Positions 35,627 to 44,957 of a DNA stretch of 64,000 nucleotides are shown piece after piece. The stretch comes from Mucilaginibacter sp. (GTDB lineage: Bacteria; Bacteroidota; Bacteroidia; Sphingobacteriales; Sphingobacteriaceae), in the NCBI GenBank assembly GCA_028288025.1, contig JAQBOM010000001.1:62001-126000 (forward strand), given 5' to 3'. The notes beneath the pieces are model-generated. The model worked only from the letters and a program-made list of their open reading frames with translations. It made no database searches and was not told the origin of the DNA. The number at the start of each line of letters is the position of its first letter. Positions within the stretch are counted from its first letter, which is position 1. Both the position numbers and the translations under genes were made by a program.

Positions 35627-36124
35627 GTATCTCGCTTAAACTATTCCTGTAATTGTCTTACTCGCCCAGTATTGATCCGCCCCGCGGGTACTATATTTTA
35701 TAAATCACGCATTCCAATTTAACTCATTTTTTTGAATGTCAAAAATAGCCTCCGCTTTTTTATGGTAAGAGTGACAGATACATCACCAGTCTTTCTAACA
35801 ACACCCTCGAAATATTTATAACTATAACCTAATTAGATGGAGTAAATCTGTAATTAATTTAGATTGAAAGTAAGTGTTGTAATTAAAAATAACCGTAATT
35901 AACTATTTGAAATTTAAACGATTAAACTATTGACAAATATATTTTTTTACTTATATTTAATCCTGATAACCTAAACCTTAATCAGCAATTCGCAATGAAA
36001 TTTAAACCCTTTTTTTCCATTTAATTCGAGGCTTGGAGCGCTTAGGCATTACCGGCATTTTGCCGCATGGCTATACTATCCAATAAACTGTATCAATCGT
36101 TCACCTAACCTAATTACCTTAATC
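35627..36124. other. Divergent intergenic region between lanB and the haem-protein gene
   Basis: 498 bp, strongly AT-rich (especially 35860-35960), with no gene. It should contain the lanB promoter (leftward) and that of the 36125 gene. TTGACAAATATATT near 35932 and the AAACCTTAA motif at 35973-35981 point to a rightward promoter and leader. I searched both strands for a further precursor peptide and found only frames of up to about 20 codons. Confidence 0.45.
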
Positions 36125-37597
36125 ATGAAAAAGTATCAAATTCTGTGGGCTATCTTAATTATTTTTGGAATATGTTTATTGCTTAAGTGCGTCACGCCTT
36201 CAAAACCTCAGCCTTCGGACGACGGCGTTAAAGCCGCATACGAAAAAAAAGATTTCCCGGATTTTGGCGCGATGATACCGGTAGATCAGTTTCTGGCAAA
36301 TTATCCGAATCATAAAATATTTAAACTCAGCCAGGATTATCCGAAAGCACTACCGGGTGCCGATAAGATACCTGCATTTTTCAAAATTCCGTTTGATGAT
36401 AAAAGCAAATGGATGGATTGGTTATTGGCCGCCAGAGATTATTGTTTTGAAGGTATGATCGATGCGAACTTTATAGCCCAGGACAATAAAAAGCGGGATT
36501 GGTACCATATGCCATGGCTGCATTATGGCCCACTGGCTTCGGAAGGATTTAGCGGCCTTGCAAAAGAGGCACCTATTAGTCCGTACCAGCTCGCGCCCGA
36601 ACAAAAACATCCCGGACAGGTATACGCTTTGGGCTTTTACAATGATTTTGCCGGCCATATACTGTACAAAATGTGGAATGCGAGTACAGATCCGGATCCA
36701 TTTATTACCCAGGGCCCGAAAGGTGGCTTTCCTGAAGGAACCGTCATATTTAAGTTTTTGTATACCGAGTTGGACTCGACCGATGTGCATTATCTCAAAA
36801 ACCCTTATACCCGTTTAGCTTACATAACCCCTACTTTTAAGGATAGCACAAACCGCATTGTTAAAACCGTAAACCTGATACAAATGGATATTATGGTTAG
36901 AGACAAGCGTGCCGAAAAATATGGTACCGGGTGGATTTTCGGCAATCTTTGTTACAATGGGAATTTGAATAAAGGTAAAACGATGAAAGACAGGGTAATG
37001 AACCTTGTACCTGTGGGGATACAGTTTGGTAACGATCCCGGCTATAAAACAAACTGGATAAATCCATACCCCGTCGTGAAGACCATGATCAATGATACTC
37101 TTAAAGAGACATTTATTAACACTTCTGCCGATCTTCCGCCGCAACACCTCGGCTGGGGCGGACGACTGGATGGCCCGGTTGATTTAAACACCGCGTCCTG
37201 TATGTCATGCCACCAAACCGGCGAATATCCGCAATTTGCCGCCCTCGTGCCGAACGAAGCATTTATAGGGGACACATTACCTAATGGCTCAATGAAGTAT
37301 CTTACCCAAACCAATGCACCTGCCTGGATAAAATATTACCAGAATTTTAAATGCGGAACGGCCTATGATCCTAAAAAGGCATTATCCACCGACTTTTCCC
37401 TCCAGGTTTCATTGGCGCTAACCTATTACTGGCAATGGAAGAGCGTTACCATGGGCGGACATTATTCACAACTGTATGCCGGGGTTGAGCACCTGGCGCT
37501 TAGGGGAGGCATGCCGTTTAAAATGATGAAAATTCTTAAGAAAAGCGGCAAAAAGCTCAAAGCAGGTGCATTACCTAAGGATCATAGTTCATTTTAG
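36125..37597 (+). CDS. Exported mono-haem cytochrome c-like protein
   Basis: 490 residues. The N-terminus has Lys-Lys followed by a hydrophobic stretch (about 8-22) ending in a Cys (LLLKC) that could be a lipoprotein site, although Lys before Cys is unusual. A single CMSCH haem-attachment motif lies near residue 360, in a context SCMSCHQTGEYPQFAAL. The rest has no family I recognise. It lies 19 bp upstream of the molybdenum-enzyme gene and is almost certainly co-expressed, so it may accept electrons. It would act in the periplasm or at the outer membrane. Confidence 0.7.
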   Translation: MKKYQILWAILIIFGICLLLKCVTPSKPQPSDDGVKAAYEKKDFPDFGAMIPVDQFLANYPNHKIFKLSQDYPKALPGADKIPAFFKIPFDDKSKWMDWLLAARDYCFEGMIDANFIAQDNKKRDWYHMPWLHYGPLASEGFSGLAKEAPISPYQLAPEQKHPGQVYALGFYNDFAGHILYKMWNASTDPDPFITQGPKGGFPEGTVIFKFLYTELDSTDVHYLKNPYTRLAYITPTFKDSTNRIVKTVNLIQMDIMVRDKRAEKYGTGWIFGNLCYNGNLNKGKTMKDRVMNLVPVGIQFGNDPGYKTNWINPYPVVKTMINDTLKETFINTSADLPPQHLGWGGRLDGPVDLNTASCMSCHQTGEYPQFAALVPNEAFIGDTLPNGSMKYLTQTNAPAWIKYYQNFKCGTAYDPKKALSTDFSLQVSLALTYYWQWKSVTMGGHYSQLYAGVEHLALRGGMPFKMMKILKKSGKKLKAGALPKDHSSF

Positions 37598-37616
37598 GGA
37601 TTATTGAAACCATATT

Positions 37617-40600
37617 ATGGAAAACTCGATCTCATTTTATTTGAATGGCAAACTCGTCGTTATCCAGAATCCCGATATCGACACATTGCTAATTGATTAT
37701 TTACGGTCGCCCGAAGTACACTTGTCGGGCCCTAAAAAGCCTTGTGGCCAGGGTGGGTGCGGTGGCTGTACGGTCATCGTGTCCAATTGGAACAGCAAGG
37801 AAAATAAGGAAGAACACAGGGCCATTAATTCGTGCCTTCGGCCGCTGATCGCGGTCGATGGTATGGTTGTTACAACGGTGGAAGGCACCGGTGCGGCCCG
37901 AAGGCCAAACCCCGAGTACCTTACAAACTCGCCGGTATCCAGCCGTAGTGCGGCTACTGCTGAATTGCCATTGCAAGATTCTGTTATCGAGGCGTACGAT
38001 GAGGCACAATCCAAACGTCAGGAAGTGTTTGCTGCTGTTAAAAAAGCACTGAACCGGAAAAGCTCCCCAAAGCTTTTGCTTCAAACACAAACGGCGGAGC
38101 ACCCTTCGGAGGTAATGCATTTGGGGATGAACCCGGTAGCTTACCAACTGGCCATGAACAACGGAACCCAATGCGGCTATTGTACAGTGGGTTTCGTCAT
38201 GAATATGTCGGAATTTATCGCGAATAATCCCAAAGCCACAAAAAAAGAGATCGAAGATATTTTTGATGGCAACATATGCCGCTGCACGGGCTATCGGCCC
38301 ATTTTGACGGGCATGAAAACCTTTGCCTCTGACTGGACCGTTGAAGATGAAAAGGAGCGCATGAAATGCCTCGGCGATGATGCTGTTCAATCTCAATTGC
38401 CAGCCGCATCGATCGTTATACCTTTCCCGGATGGAGCCGAAAAACTGACCCGTGGCGCGTCTATTCAAAATAAGTCGCGCCGCTGGCTCTGTCCGCTCAC
38501 ACTAACGGAGTTGGTAGATGATTTAAATAAGTTAAGTCGTCAAAAACCTTTTATCATTCATGCAAACACTGCTTATGGTATATATAAACAGGAGTTTTTG
38601 AATGCCAAACTGATTATCGACATCCGCCTGGTGCCCGAATTAAACGCGCCGGCTGTAATATCGGCAAATGGAATAAAAATATCATCAGGAACTACCTATA
38701 ATGATGTGATCGCGATCTTTGAAAAGGCACTGAAAAAATATTCAGATAAAATTCCTGCTGGTCGTGACCCCGAAACCATGCCCTGGGGGGCGGCCTTATT
38801 TATGGCAAAACGGACTGCGGGAAGGATAGTACGCAATGCGGCATCGATCGGGGGTAATGCGATGTTGGTTTTTAAGCATATAACCGAAGGTACCGGCGAT
38901 CCTTTTCCGTCGGATTTGCTCACTGCCCTGACCGCTGCAAACACGGTGATCGAATACATTGACCCTATGGTTAGCGTTGAGATCAACTCTATCCCGGTTG
39001 AAGAATTAGCTGCCGCGATCGTTAAGCAGCCGGAGTTTGCCACCAGGATATTGCTGGTATCCTTTTATATTCCGTTTGGCAATGAGAACGATGTGATGCT
39101 CGCTCAAAAAGTTGCTTTGCGCGATGTTAACGCGCATAGTATCGTCAACAATGCAAGTTTGATCCAATTGGATGAAAAGTTAAGCGTGAGTGATGTGCGT
39201 TTTGTGTTTGGCGGATTGGCGCCTTATCCGTGGAGGGCCATTGAAACCGAAAAACTTGTAAGAGGAAAACAGTTGTCATTGAGTTCGGTGCCTATTGTTC
39301 TTGCGTCACTTACCAGGGAAGTGAAAAGCGTGATCGCGCATTGGCGAAAAAGAATGGCTGGACTACCCACGGAGGGTTTCACCGAGGATTATAAAATAGA
39401 GCTGGCCGTTTCTTTCCTTTATAAGTCAATCGTAAAAACGCTGATCGAAAAAGGTGCTGATGTTCCCGCTAATATTGAGTCGAGCGGTGAAATAACCTGG
39501 GGAAGATGGCCCGTTAGCAATGGTTTGCAGTTTTATAAGCCGCAGCTTTTTAAAGCACCCGTATCGCTGCCTTATATAAAGTTTACCGCGGTGGAGCAGG
39601 CATCGGGTCAGTTGCATTATACACACGAGCTGGATGTTCCGGTAAATACCGTAAATGCTGCCCTGGTTCAAAGTAAGCGTGCGCTGGCTAATTACCATTT
39701 TATAATTCCCGGACAAAAGAGCACTGCAACTTCAGCATCGCTTCGGGAATACCTGTCGGACCAATTTCCGGACTTTATAGACCTGGTTACAAGCGAAGCT
39801 TTTAAAAATGGCAGCATGAATATGCAGGGCATGGGATCAGATCAGCCTATTTTTTCCCCTAAAGAAGTTAACTATGTTGGTCAGTGCATTGCATTAATTG
39901 GAGCGTCAAATGAACAAAGCGCAGCTGCCATTGCTGAGTTTGTTTCTGACAATTGTGTGGGCTATACCCAAGTCGATCCCGTTCCAAATGGTAAGCCCTG
40001 GTGGAACAAGCCCGTTGTCGGGCTTGAAGAGGCGATTAAATTAGAAAGCATTTACCCTGACTTTCCAAAAACTGCAAGCTTTAATTCGCACATCTGGCAA
40101 ATTACGCGGCCCGGGAGCCGTCTCGACTGGGTAAAAGACAAAGACCCACTTAATAGGGTAATTACCAATCAGCCAGAATTAGTCAATGGCCAAATTTGCC
40201 AGGTGGTGGGCTCTACCCAGGTAACGGGTGGGCAAGCGCACTTTTACATGGAGACGCAGGCTTCTATAGCCATACCGACCGATGGAAGCAGGATGCTGAT
40301 CAAGGCTTCAACCCAAAGCCCCATGACCATACACGGTACAGTGGCCCAGGCTCTCGGTGTGCAGTATAACAGCATCGACATACAAGTACCGCCGGTAGGA
40401 GGGGGTTTTGGCGGCAAAACTGAACCATCCCGCTTCGTTACTGCCGCGGCCGCTGTCGCCGCAAAGGCATTAAAGCGACCGGTACGCCTCGTGCTTACAC
40501 GCGAAGAGGACACCGCGATGACGGGCAAGCGGCACGCGTATTACGCACAATATCAGATAGCCATTGACAAAGGCGAAACCGTGCCCGCAAATAAGGGTAT

Positions 40601-42179
40601 CATCCAGGGTTTATCAAACAAAATGTGGGGCGATGGCGGGGCATTTTATGATTGTTCGTTTATTGTATCAAATTGCATCATAACCCGTGCCGACAATGCC
40701 TATCAAATCCCCAATTTTCAGGCGCAGATAGATGTTTGCCGTACTAATACCGCTCCGGCTACCGCGATGCGGGCGTTTGGCGATGTGCAGGGTAAAGTAT
40801 TGCTCGAAAACGCTATCGATGACGGCGCGTTTGCCATTGGAATGACAGCCGAAGAAGTCAGGGAAAAAAACCTTTACGACCGTGGGGACGTAACGCCGTT
40901 TGGGCAGCCCCTTACCTATTGTTATATGAAGGACGTTTGGGGCTACCTGAAAAAACAATGTGATTATGAAACCAAGGTGGCACAGGTGCAGGAATTTAAT
41001 TCAAAAAATAAATGGCGCAAACGCGGGCTGAGCATGATCCCGGTTAAATATGGCTCGGGGTATAACCTGACTTTACTTGAACAATCCGCTGCTTTCATGT
41101 CCATATACCAGGGTGATGGAAGCATTATCATTCACCAGGGCGGGGTCGAGATGGGGCAGGGGCTGCTAACGCAGGCAAGGCAGGTTGCTTCGTATATTTT
41201 AAATGTGCCCATGACGCTGATCGAGATCGAAAGCCCTAAAACCAGCATTATGCCGAACCCAACAAGTACCGGTGCATCGACCGGGACATCGTATAGTGCC
41301 GAGGCTATTAAACGTGTTTGTGAGCAAATGCGATCGAGGTTAACTGAGTTTGGTTACGAAATGCTTAAAACAAACGGGAATGACTGGTGTGTAAACCAGG
41401 GGATAGATTTTTGGAACCACGGCTTACCTGGGTGGAACGATAAGCCCTCTGTACCGGGCAGAAAACCGCTGATATGGCAAAATCTCGTTGCGATGGCCTA
41501 TCAAAACAGGGTAAGTTTAATAGCGAGCCTTGCGATGCCTATTACAGGTGGCGAAACGCCTGTTCCCAATATCACTTTTAAGCCGATAGCGCAGCAGCCG
41601 GTTATACCTGGTTACAGCAGCGATCCAAACGGCCGGCCAGGCGAGTTTAACTCCTTTAGCGGATTCACTTATTCGGCGGCTTGCACAGTAGTGGAAGTGG
41701 ACATTTTAACGGGCGAGACTAAGATATTAAGTTCTGACGTGATGTACGACGCCGGATGGAGCATGAACCCGGCGATTGACATAGGGCAGGTGGAGGGCGC
41801 CTTTGTACAGGGGTTAGGGTATGTGCTATCAGAAAAATTGGTATTTGAACCCGACGGCGTGGATGAGGGAAGATTAAATACATTAAATACCTGGACATAC
41901 AAACCGCCGGCAAGTACAAGTATCCCACTGCAGTTAAATGTTCATCTTTTCCCAAGGGATATTGCCGCGAACGTGCCCGAAAGCCCGACAGATATTTTGT
42001 CGGCAAAAGAGATAGGAGAACCGCCGCTGGTATTGTCGGTAACCGCTTTTTTTGCAGTCAAAGCTGCAGTTAGGGCATCGAGGCTCGAACGCGGATTAGA
42101 TGGTTTATTCCGGCTTGATTCGCCTGCCACTGTGCAGGAGGTGCGGCGGGCCTGTGAAATTGATAATTCAAGTTTTTAA
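37617..42179 (+). CDS. Single-chain xanthine dehydrogenase/aldehyde oxidase-family molybdenum hydroxylase
   Basis: 1520 residues. Domains in order: plant-type [2Fe-2S] domain with Cys43, 48, 51 and 73; helical [2Fe-2S] domain with Cys186, 189, 221 and 223; FAD domain (about 285-575, with RIVRNAASIGGNAML); then molybdopterin domains with GGGFGGKTEPSRF, TNTAPATAMRAFGDVQG (the Arg that positions substrate in XDH) and KEIGEPPLVLS with Glu1468 as the expected base. The usual linker between the two iron-sulfur motifs is about 70 residues longer than in animal XDH. Bacteria usually split this enzyme into two or three subunits. No export signal is seen. The substrate could be a purine, other N-heterocycle or aldehyde. 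Confidence 0.88.
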   Translation: MENSISFYLNGKLVVIQNPDIDTLLIDYLRSPEVHLSGPKKPCGQGGCGGCTVIVSNWNSKENKEEHRAINSCLRPLIAVDGMVVTTVEGTGAARRPNPEYLTNSPVSSRSAATAELPLQDSVIEAYDEAQSKRQEVFAAVKKALNRKSSPKLLLQTQTAEHPSEVMHLGMNPVAYQLAMNNGTQCGYCTVGFVMNMSEFIANNPKATKKEIEDIFDGNICRCTGYRPILTGMKTFASDWTVEDEKERMKCLGDDAVQSQLPAASIVIPFPDGAEKLTRGASIQNKSRRWLCPLTLTELVDDLNKLSRQKPFIIHANTAYGIYKQEFLNAKLIIDIRLVPELNAPAVISANGIKISSGTTYNDVIAIFEKALKKYSDKIPAGRDPETMPWGAALFMAKRTAGRIVRNAASIGGNAMLVFKHITEGTGDPFPSDLLTALTAANTVIEYIDPMVSVEINSIPVEELAAAIVKQPEFATRILLVSFYIPFGNENDVMLAQKVALRDVNAHSIVNNASLIQLDEKLSVSDVRFVFGGLAPYPWRAIETEKLVRGKQLSLSSVPIVLASLTREVKSVIAHWRKRMAGLPTEGFTEDYKIELAVSFLYKSIVKTLIEKGADVPANIESSGEITWGRWPVSNGLQFYKPQLFKAPVSLPYIKFTAVEQASGQLHYTHELDVPVNTVNAALVQSKRALANYHFIIPGQKSTATSASLREYLSDQFPDFIDLVTSEAFKNGSMNMQGMGSDQPIFSPKEVNYVGQCIALIGASNEQSAAAIAEFVSDNCVGYTQVDPVPNGKPWWNKPVVGLEEAIKLESIYPDFPKTASFNSHIWQITRPGSRLDWVKDKDPLNRVITNQPELVNGQICQVVGSTQVTGGQAHFYMETQASIAIPTDGSRMLIKASTQSPMTIHGTVAQALGVQYNSIDIQVPPVGGGFGGKTEPSRFVTAAAAVAAKALKRPVRLVLTREEDTAMTGKRHAYYAQYQIAIDKGETVPANKGIIQGLSNKMWGDGGAFYDCSFIVSNCIITRADNAYQIPNFQAQIDVCRTNTAPATAMRAFGDVQGKVLLENAIDDGAFAIGMTAEEVREKNLYDRGDVTPFGQPLTYCYMKDVWGYLKKQCDYETKVAQVQEFNSKNKWRKRGLSMIPVKYGSGYNLTLLEQSAAFMSIYQGDGSIIIHQGGVEMGQGLLTQARQVASYILNVPMTLIEIESPKTSIMPNPTSTGASTGTSYSAEAIKRVCEQMRSRLTEFGYEMLKTNGNDWCVNQGIDFWNHGLPGWNDKPSVPGRKPLIWQNLVAMAYQNRVSLIASLAMPITGGETPVPNITFKPIAQQPVIPGYSSDPNGRPGEFNSFSGFTYSAACTVVEVDILTGETKILSSDVMYDAGWSMNPAIDIGQVEGAFVQGLGYVLSEKLVFEPDGVDEGRLNTLNTWTYKPPASTSIPLQLNVHLFPRDIAANVPESPTDILSAKEIGEPPLVLSVTAFFAVKAAVRASRLERGLDGLFRLDSPATVQEVRRACEIDNSSF

Positions 42180-42346
42180 CTGGTACGACCGCGAGTTGCT
42201 TAAGCAATTTAAGGAAGTGGAGATGCTAAGCGCCGGGGATAAGCACCTTGTGCAGTGCTTTTGACTTGCAACCTGCATATATCCGGGTGGCGTATTTGCT
42301 GTTCAATTGTTTTTTGGCGAGTATATGAAGATTTAAGATTGTGGAT

Positions 42347-42377
42347 CCAATAGTCGGTTTAAAAACCGCCTTATTGG
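42347..42377. terminator. Hairpin between convergent genes
   Basis: CCAATA..CGGTTT pairs with AAACCG..TTATTGG around a short AA-rich loop, in the gap between the rightward molybdenum-enzyme gene and the leftward porV gene. It is a likely shared terminator. The remaining bases of the gap (42180-42346) show nothing. Confidence 0.45.
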
Positions 42378-42382
42378 TGCTC

Positions 42383-43525
42383 TTATTTTTTGCTGCCATC
42401 AATAGCATAGCCCAAACTAAGGTGCAGCATATTAGCCAGGGGGCTGTTTTCTTGCTTTGTAACAATGTACGAAAAATCAATTTCAATATCGCCCGATCGT
42501 AACCCGACGCCGAGGGTGGCATACTGCCTGTTGCCTTTATATGGGTTTTCATAGTAATAGCCGCCGCGGAACGCAAACTGATTTTTGAACCAGACTTCGA
42601 TACCCGTGGAGTAGCTTATCTCTTTCATTTCTTCATTAAAGCCACCCGGTGCGTCGCTAAACGAACTAAATATTCCCGATACAACTGAACGGTTATCATC
42701 CCGTCCGTTAATAATATCACCGTTTGCATTACGGATGGGAGGAGTTGGCACCAACAATTTATTCAAATCGAGTGCAAGCGTTATCTTGCTGCCTTCGTCA
42801 AGCAACCATGTATTAGCAGCACCAATTTTTAAATTAGTTGGCAAAAAGTATTTGGTACCGCCATTAACATAACTGATTTTTGAACCGATGTTTGAAATAT
42901 TTACGCCGAATGCAAAAATCGCATCGCGGTCAAACTGTTGAGTTGGTGTTCTTGAGAATAAAGATACGTCGGCCGCTAATGCATTACCCGGAACTGTTTG
43001 TTGGCTGTTTAGTGTAACCCCGGGAGTAAGATTGGAATGGATATAACGTACAGCTAAGCCCATCGAAAAGTTTGGCCCGAACTTGCGCGAATAAGAGGCA
43101 TCTAACGAATATTCATTTGGATTTAGCGTACCCAAAAACGTTTGATTTTCATCGTACCAGTCAACGGTGCCAAGGTTAAAGTACCTTAAAGATGCACCTA
43201 TGGCACTTCGCTCGTCCAGCTTATGTGTAAATGTCAAATTAGCAAGGTTAATACCGGGGACTAAATTGCGCAGCCAGGGGCTGTACGAAAGTGAAAAGCT
43301 GGTAGGCTGTTCTAAAAAAATCAGCTTAGACGCATTCCAATATTGGGCATTCACATCAGGCGATAAGGCAACCCCGGCTTCCCCCATAGCGCCTGAGCGC
43401 GCATCAGGAGAAATATTTAAAAACGGGACGGCGGTTGTAATAATATTTGTGGTGCCATTATTGGTTTGTGCAAAAGCAACAGCCGAAAAGCTTAGCAGAA
43501 GCAGCGATAAGGATAGGTGTTTCAT
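42383..43525 (-). CDS. porV: Type IX secretion outer-membrane protein PorV (LptO)
   Basis: 380 residues with a signal peptide (about 1-20, ending AFAQ) and the PorV start FLNISPDARSGAMGEAGVALSPDVNAQYWN. The body is a FadL-like beta-barrel, with alternating aromatic strands such as SFSLSYSPWLRNLVPGINLA, and a terminal strand LGYAI. PorV binds T9SS cargo C-terminal domains and shuttles them to the attachment complex on the cell surface. No other T9SS core gene is in the window, which is normal since porV is often with porU or alone. It lies near a T9SS cargo gene at 49302. Confidence 0.9.
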   Translation of the reverse strand: MKHLSLSLLLLSFSAVAFAQTNNGTTNIITTAVPFLNISPDARSGAMGEAGVALSPDVNAQYWNASKLIFLEQPTSFSLSYSPWLRNLVPGINLANLTFTHKLDERSAIGASLRYFNLGTVDWYDENQTFLGTLNPNEYSLDASYSRKFGPNFSMGLAVRYIHSNLTPGVTLNSQQTVPGNALAADVSLFSRTPTQQFDRDAIFAFGVNISNIGSKISYVNGGTKYFLPTNLKIGAANTWLLDEGSKITLALDLNKLLVPTPPIRNANGDIINGRDDNRSVVSGIFSSFSDAPGGFNEEMKEISYSTGIEVWFKNQFAFRGGYYYENPYKGNRQYATLGVGLRSGDIEIDFSYIVTKQENSPLANMLHLSLGYAIDGSKK

Positions 43526-43845
43526 TAGCTAAATTTGATCGTTTAATATAACAATCTTCGGGTGTAAAATCAGACTATTACATTATGGTTCTTTCAGTAA
43601 GACCAGCATATAAAAATAACTATATTTTTCATATTCTAATGTTTTTTAATTCAGCATATTAATCAATAAATAATATTGCTTATCAATTACTATTTATTTG
43701 CAGGAGTATTCGCGTACATCTGAACGGATAGTACATCTTATAAATAATTACTGGTATTTATTTATGGTATCACATAAAAATGTTATTTTTCGATTATCAA
43801 AATTGGGGTATAGTTATTTTTTATTAATGTACTTAGGGTTATGCG
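43526..43845. other. AT-rich divergent intergenic region
   Basis: 320 bp between leftward porV and the rightward glycosylation genes. Very AT-rich, no gene found. It should hold both promoters; I see no clear operator. Confidence 0.4.
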
Positions 43846-44559
43846 ATGATTAAGAAAGTTTTAATTATAATTCCCTGTTTTAATGAAGAAGCTTCGTTGC
43901 CATTTGTATTACAAGAAATTAATAAAATTGAGCTCCCTGATAACTTTAACTTAAATATTTTGGTAGTTAACGACTGTTCAGTTGATGGTACAAAGTCTGT
44001 TGCAAAAGCCGCCGGAGTACTGTTGCTTGATTTGCCGATTAACCTGGGAATTGGCGGGGCGGTACAATCAGGAATGATGTATGCCTTAGAAAATAATTAT
44101 GATATAGCCGTTCAAATGGATGGCGACGGCCAGCACCCCCCAGATCAATTTATAAAACTTATTAATTATCATGAAAGCACGCATACCAATCTAGTTATCG
44201 GCTCCCGGTTTATTGAGAACGAGGGGTTTCAGTCATCCTTTTCACGCAGATTGGGCATCGGTTATTTTTACCGCCTTAATTACCTGTTTACCGGTAAACG
44301 TATTTACGACAGCACATCAGGCTACAGGCTGTTTGACAGGACTGCAATTAATATAGGCGCTAAATGCTATCCTGACGATTACCCGGAACCCGAATCGCTG
44401 GTATTATTCTCAAAAGCCGGGTTAACCATTAAAGAAGTGCCGGTAATTATGCACCGTCGTTACAGCGGGCAATCTTCCATTCGCAACTTTGCTTCATTAT
44501 ATTATTGTATTAAAGTAAGTATCGCTATGTTTTTTTCATTCATACGTAAAACATCATAA
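43846..44559 (+). CDS. Polyprenyl-phosphate glycosyltransferase, GT2 (DPM1/GtrB type)
   Basis: 237 residues. The GT2 fold is clear: IPCFNEE at the start, VVNDCSVDGT, QMDGDGQHPPDQF as the DxD metal site near residue 90, and GSRF after it. It matches the dolichol-phosphate mannose synthase/GtrB group, which loads a sugar onto undecaprenyl phosphate at the inner face of the membrane. It lacks the C-terminal membrane helices of GtrB; the DUF2304 protein encoded 2 bp downstream may supply the anchor. Its product would feed the TMTC-like transferase encoded next. Confidence 0.85.
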   Translation: MIKKVLIIIPCFNEEASLPFVLQEINKIELPDNFNLNILVVNDCSVDGTKSVAKAAGVLLLDLPINLGIGGAVQSGMMYALENNYDIAVQMDGDGQHPPDQFIKLINYHESTHTNLVIGSRFIENEGFQSSFSRRLGIGYFYRLNYLFTGKRIYDSTSGYRLFDRTAINIGAKCYPDDYPEPESLVLFSKAGLTIKEVPVIMHRRYSGQSSIRNFASLYYCIKVSIAMFFSFIRKTS

Positions 44560-44561
44560 TT

Positions 44562-44900
44562 ATGGCACGTATTCAAATTATTACTATTGTTGTTTGTCTT
44601 TCGTTTTTGTTTTATATTTCGCGTTTAATAATCAAAGGAAAGTTGCGGGAAGAATACTCAATCGTGTGGTGTATATGCACCATTATATTGATCGTTTTTT
44701 CTTTTTGGCGCAATGGGCTTGCTATTATGTCGAAAATGTTTGGCGTATATGAACCACCAAACCTAATATTTACCGCCTGTATATTTGCTATCCTGCTTTA
44801 CTTATTACACCTAAGCGTGGTTGCGTCAAAATTGCATAAGCAAAACAAACAAATGGCACAGGATATAGCGCTGCTTAAACAAAAACTACATAAATTGTAA
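44562..44900 (+). CDS. DUF2304 membrane protein
   Basis: 112 residues with three hydrophobic segments (about 5-22, 36-54, 68-88) and a Lys/Gln-rich coiled tail. The pattern LREEYSIVWCICTIILIVFS is that of DUF2304, a family usually encoded beside a GtrB-type glycosyltransferase. It probably anchors or partners the enzyme encoded immediately upstream. Role beyond this is unknown. Confidence 0.75.
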   Translation: MARIQIITIVVCLSFLFYISRLIIKGKLREEYSIVWCICTIILIVFSFWRNGLAIMSKMFGVYEPPNLIFTACIFAILLYLLHLSVVASKLHKQNKQMAQDIALLKQKLHKL

Positions 44901-44957
44901 GTCGTATACCTTTGCATAACTGATAACGTTCACTAAACTATACCTCAACTTAACTTT

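Noticed and set aside
35627..36124. Search for a second precursor peptide next to lanB
   Set aside because: Frames found on both strands are no longer than about 20 codons and lack a leader-like start.
37701..38468. A 255-codon minus-strand frame
   Set aside because: It is antisense to the well-supported iron-sulfur part of the molybdenum enzyme and has no domain features.
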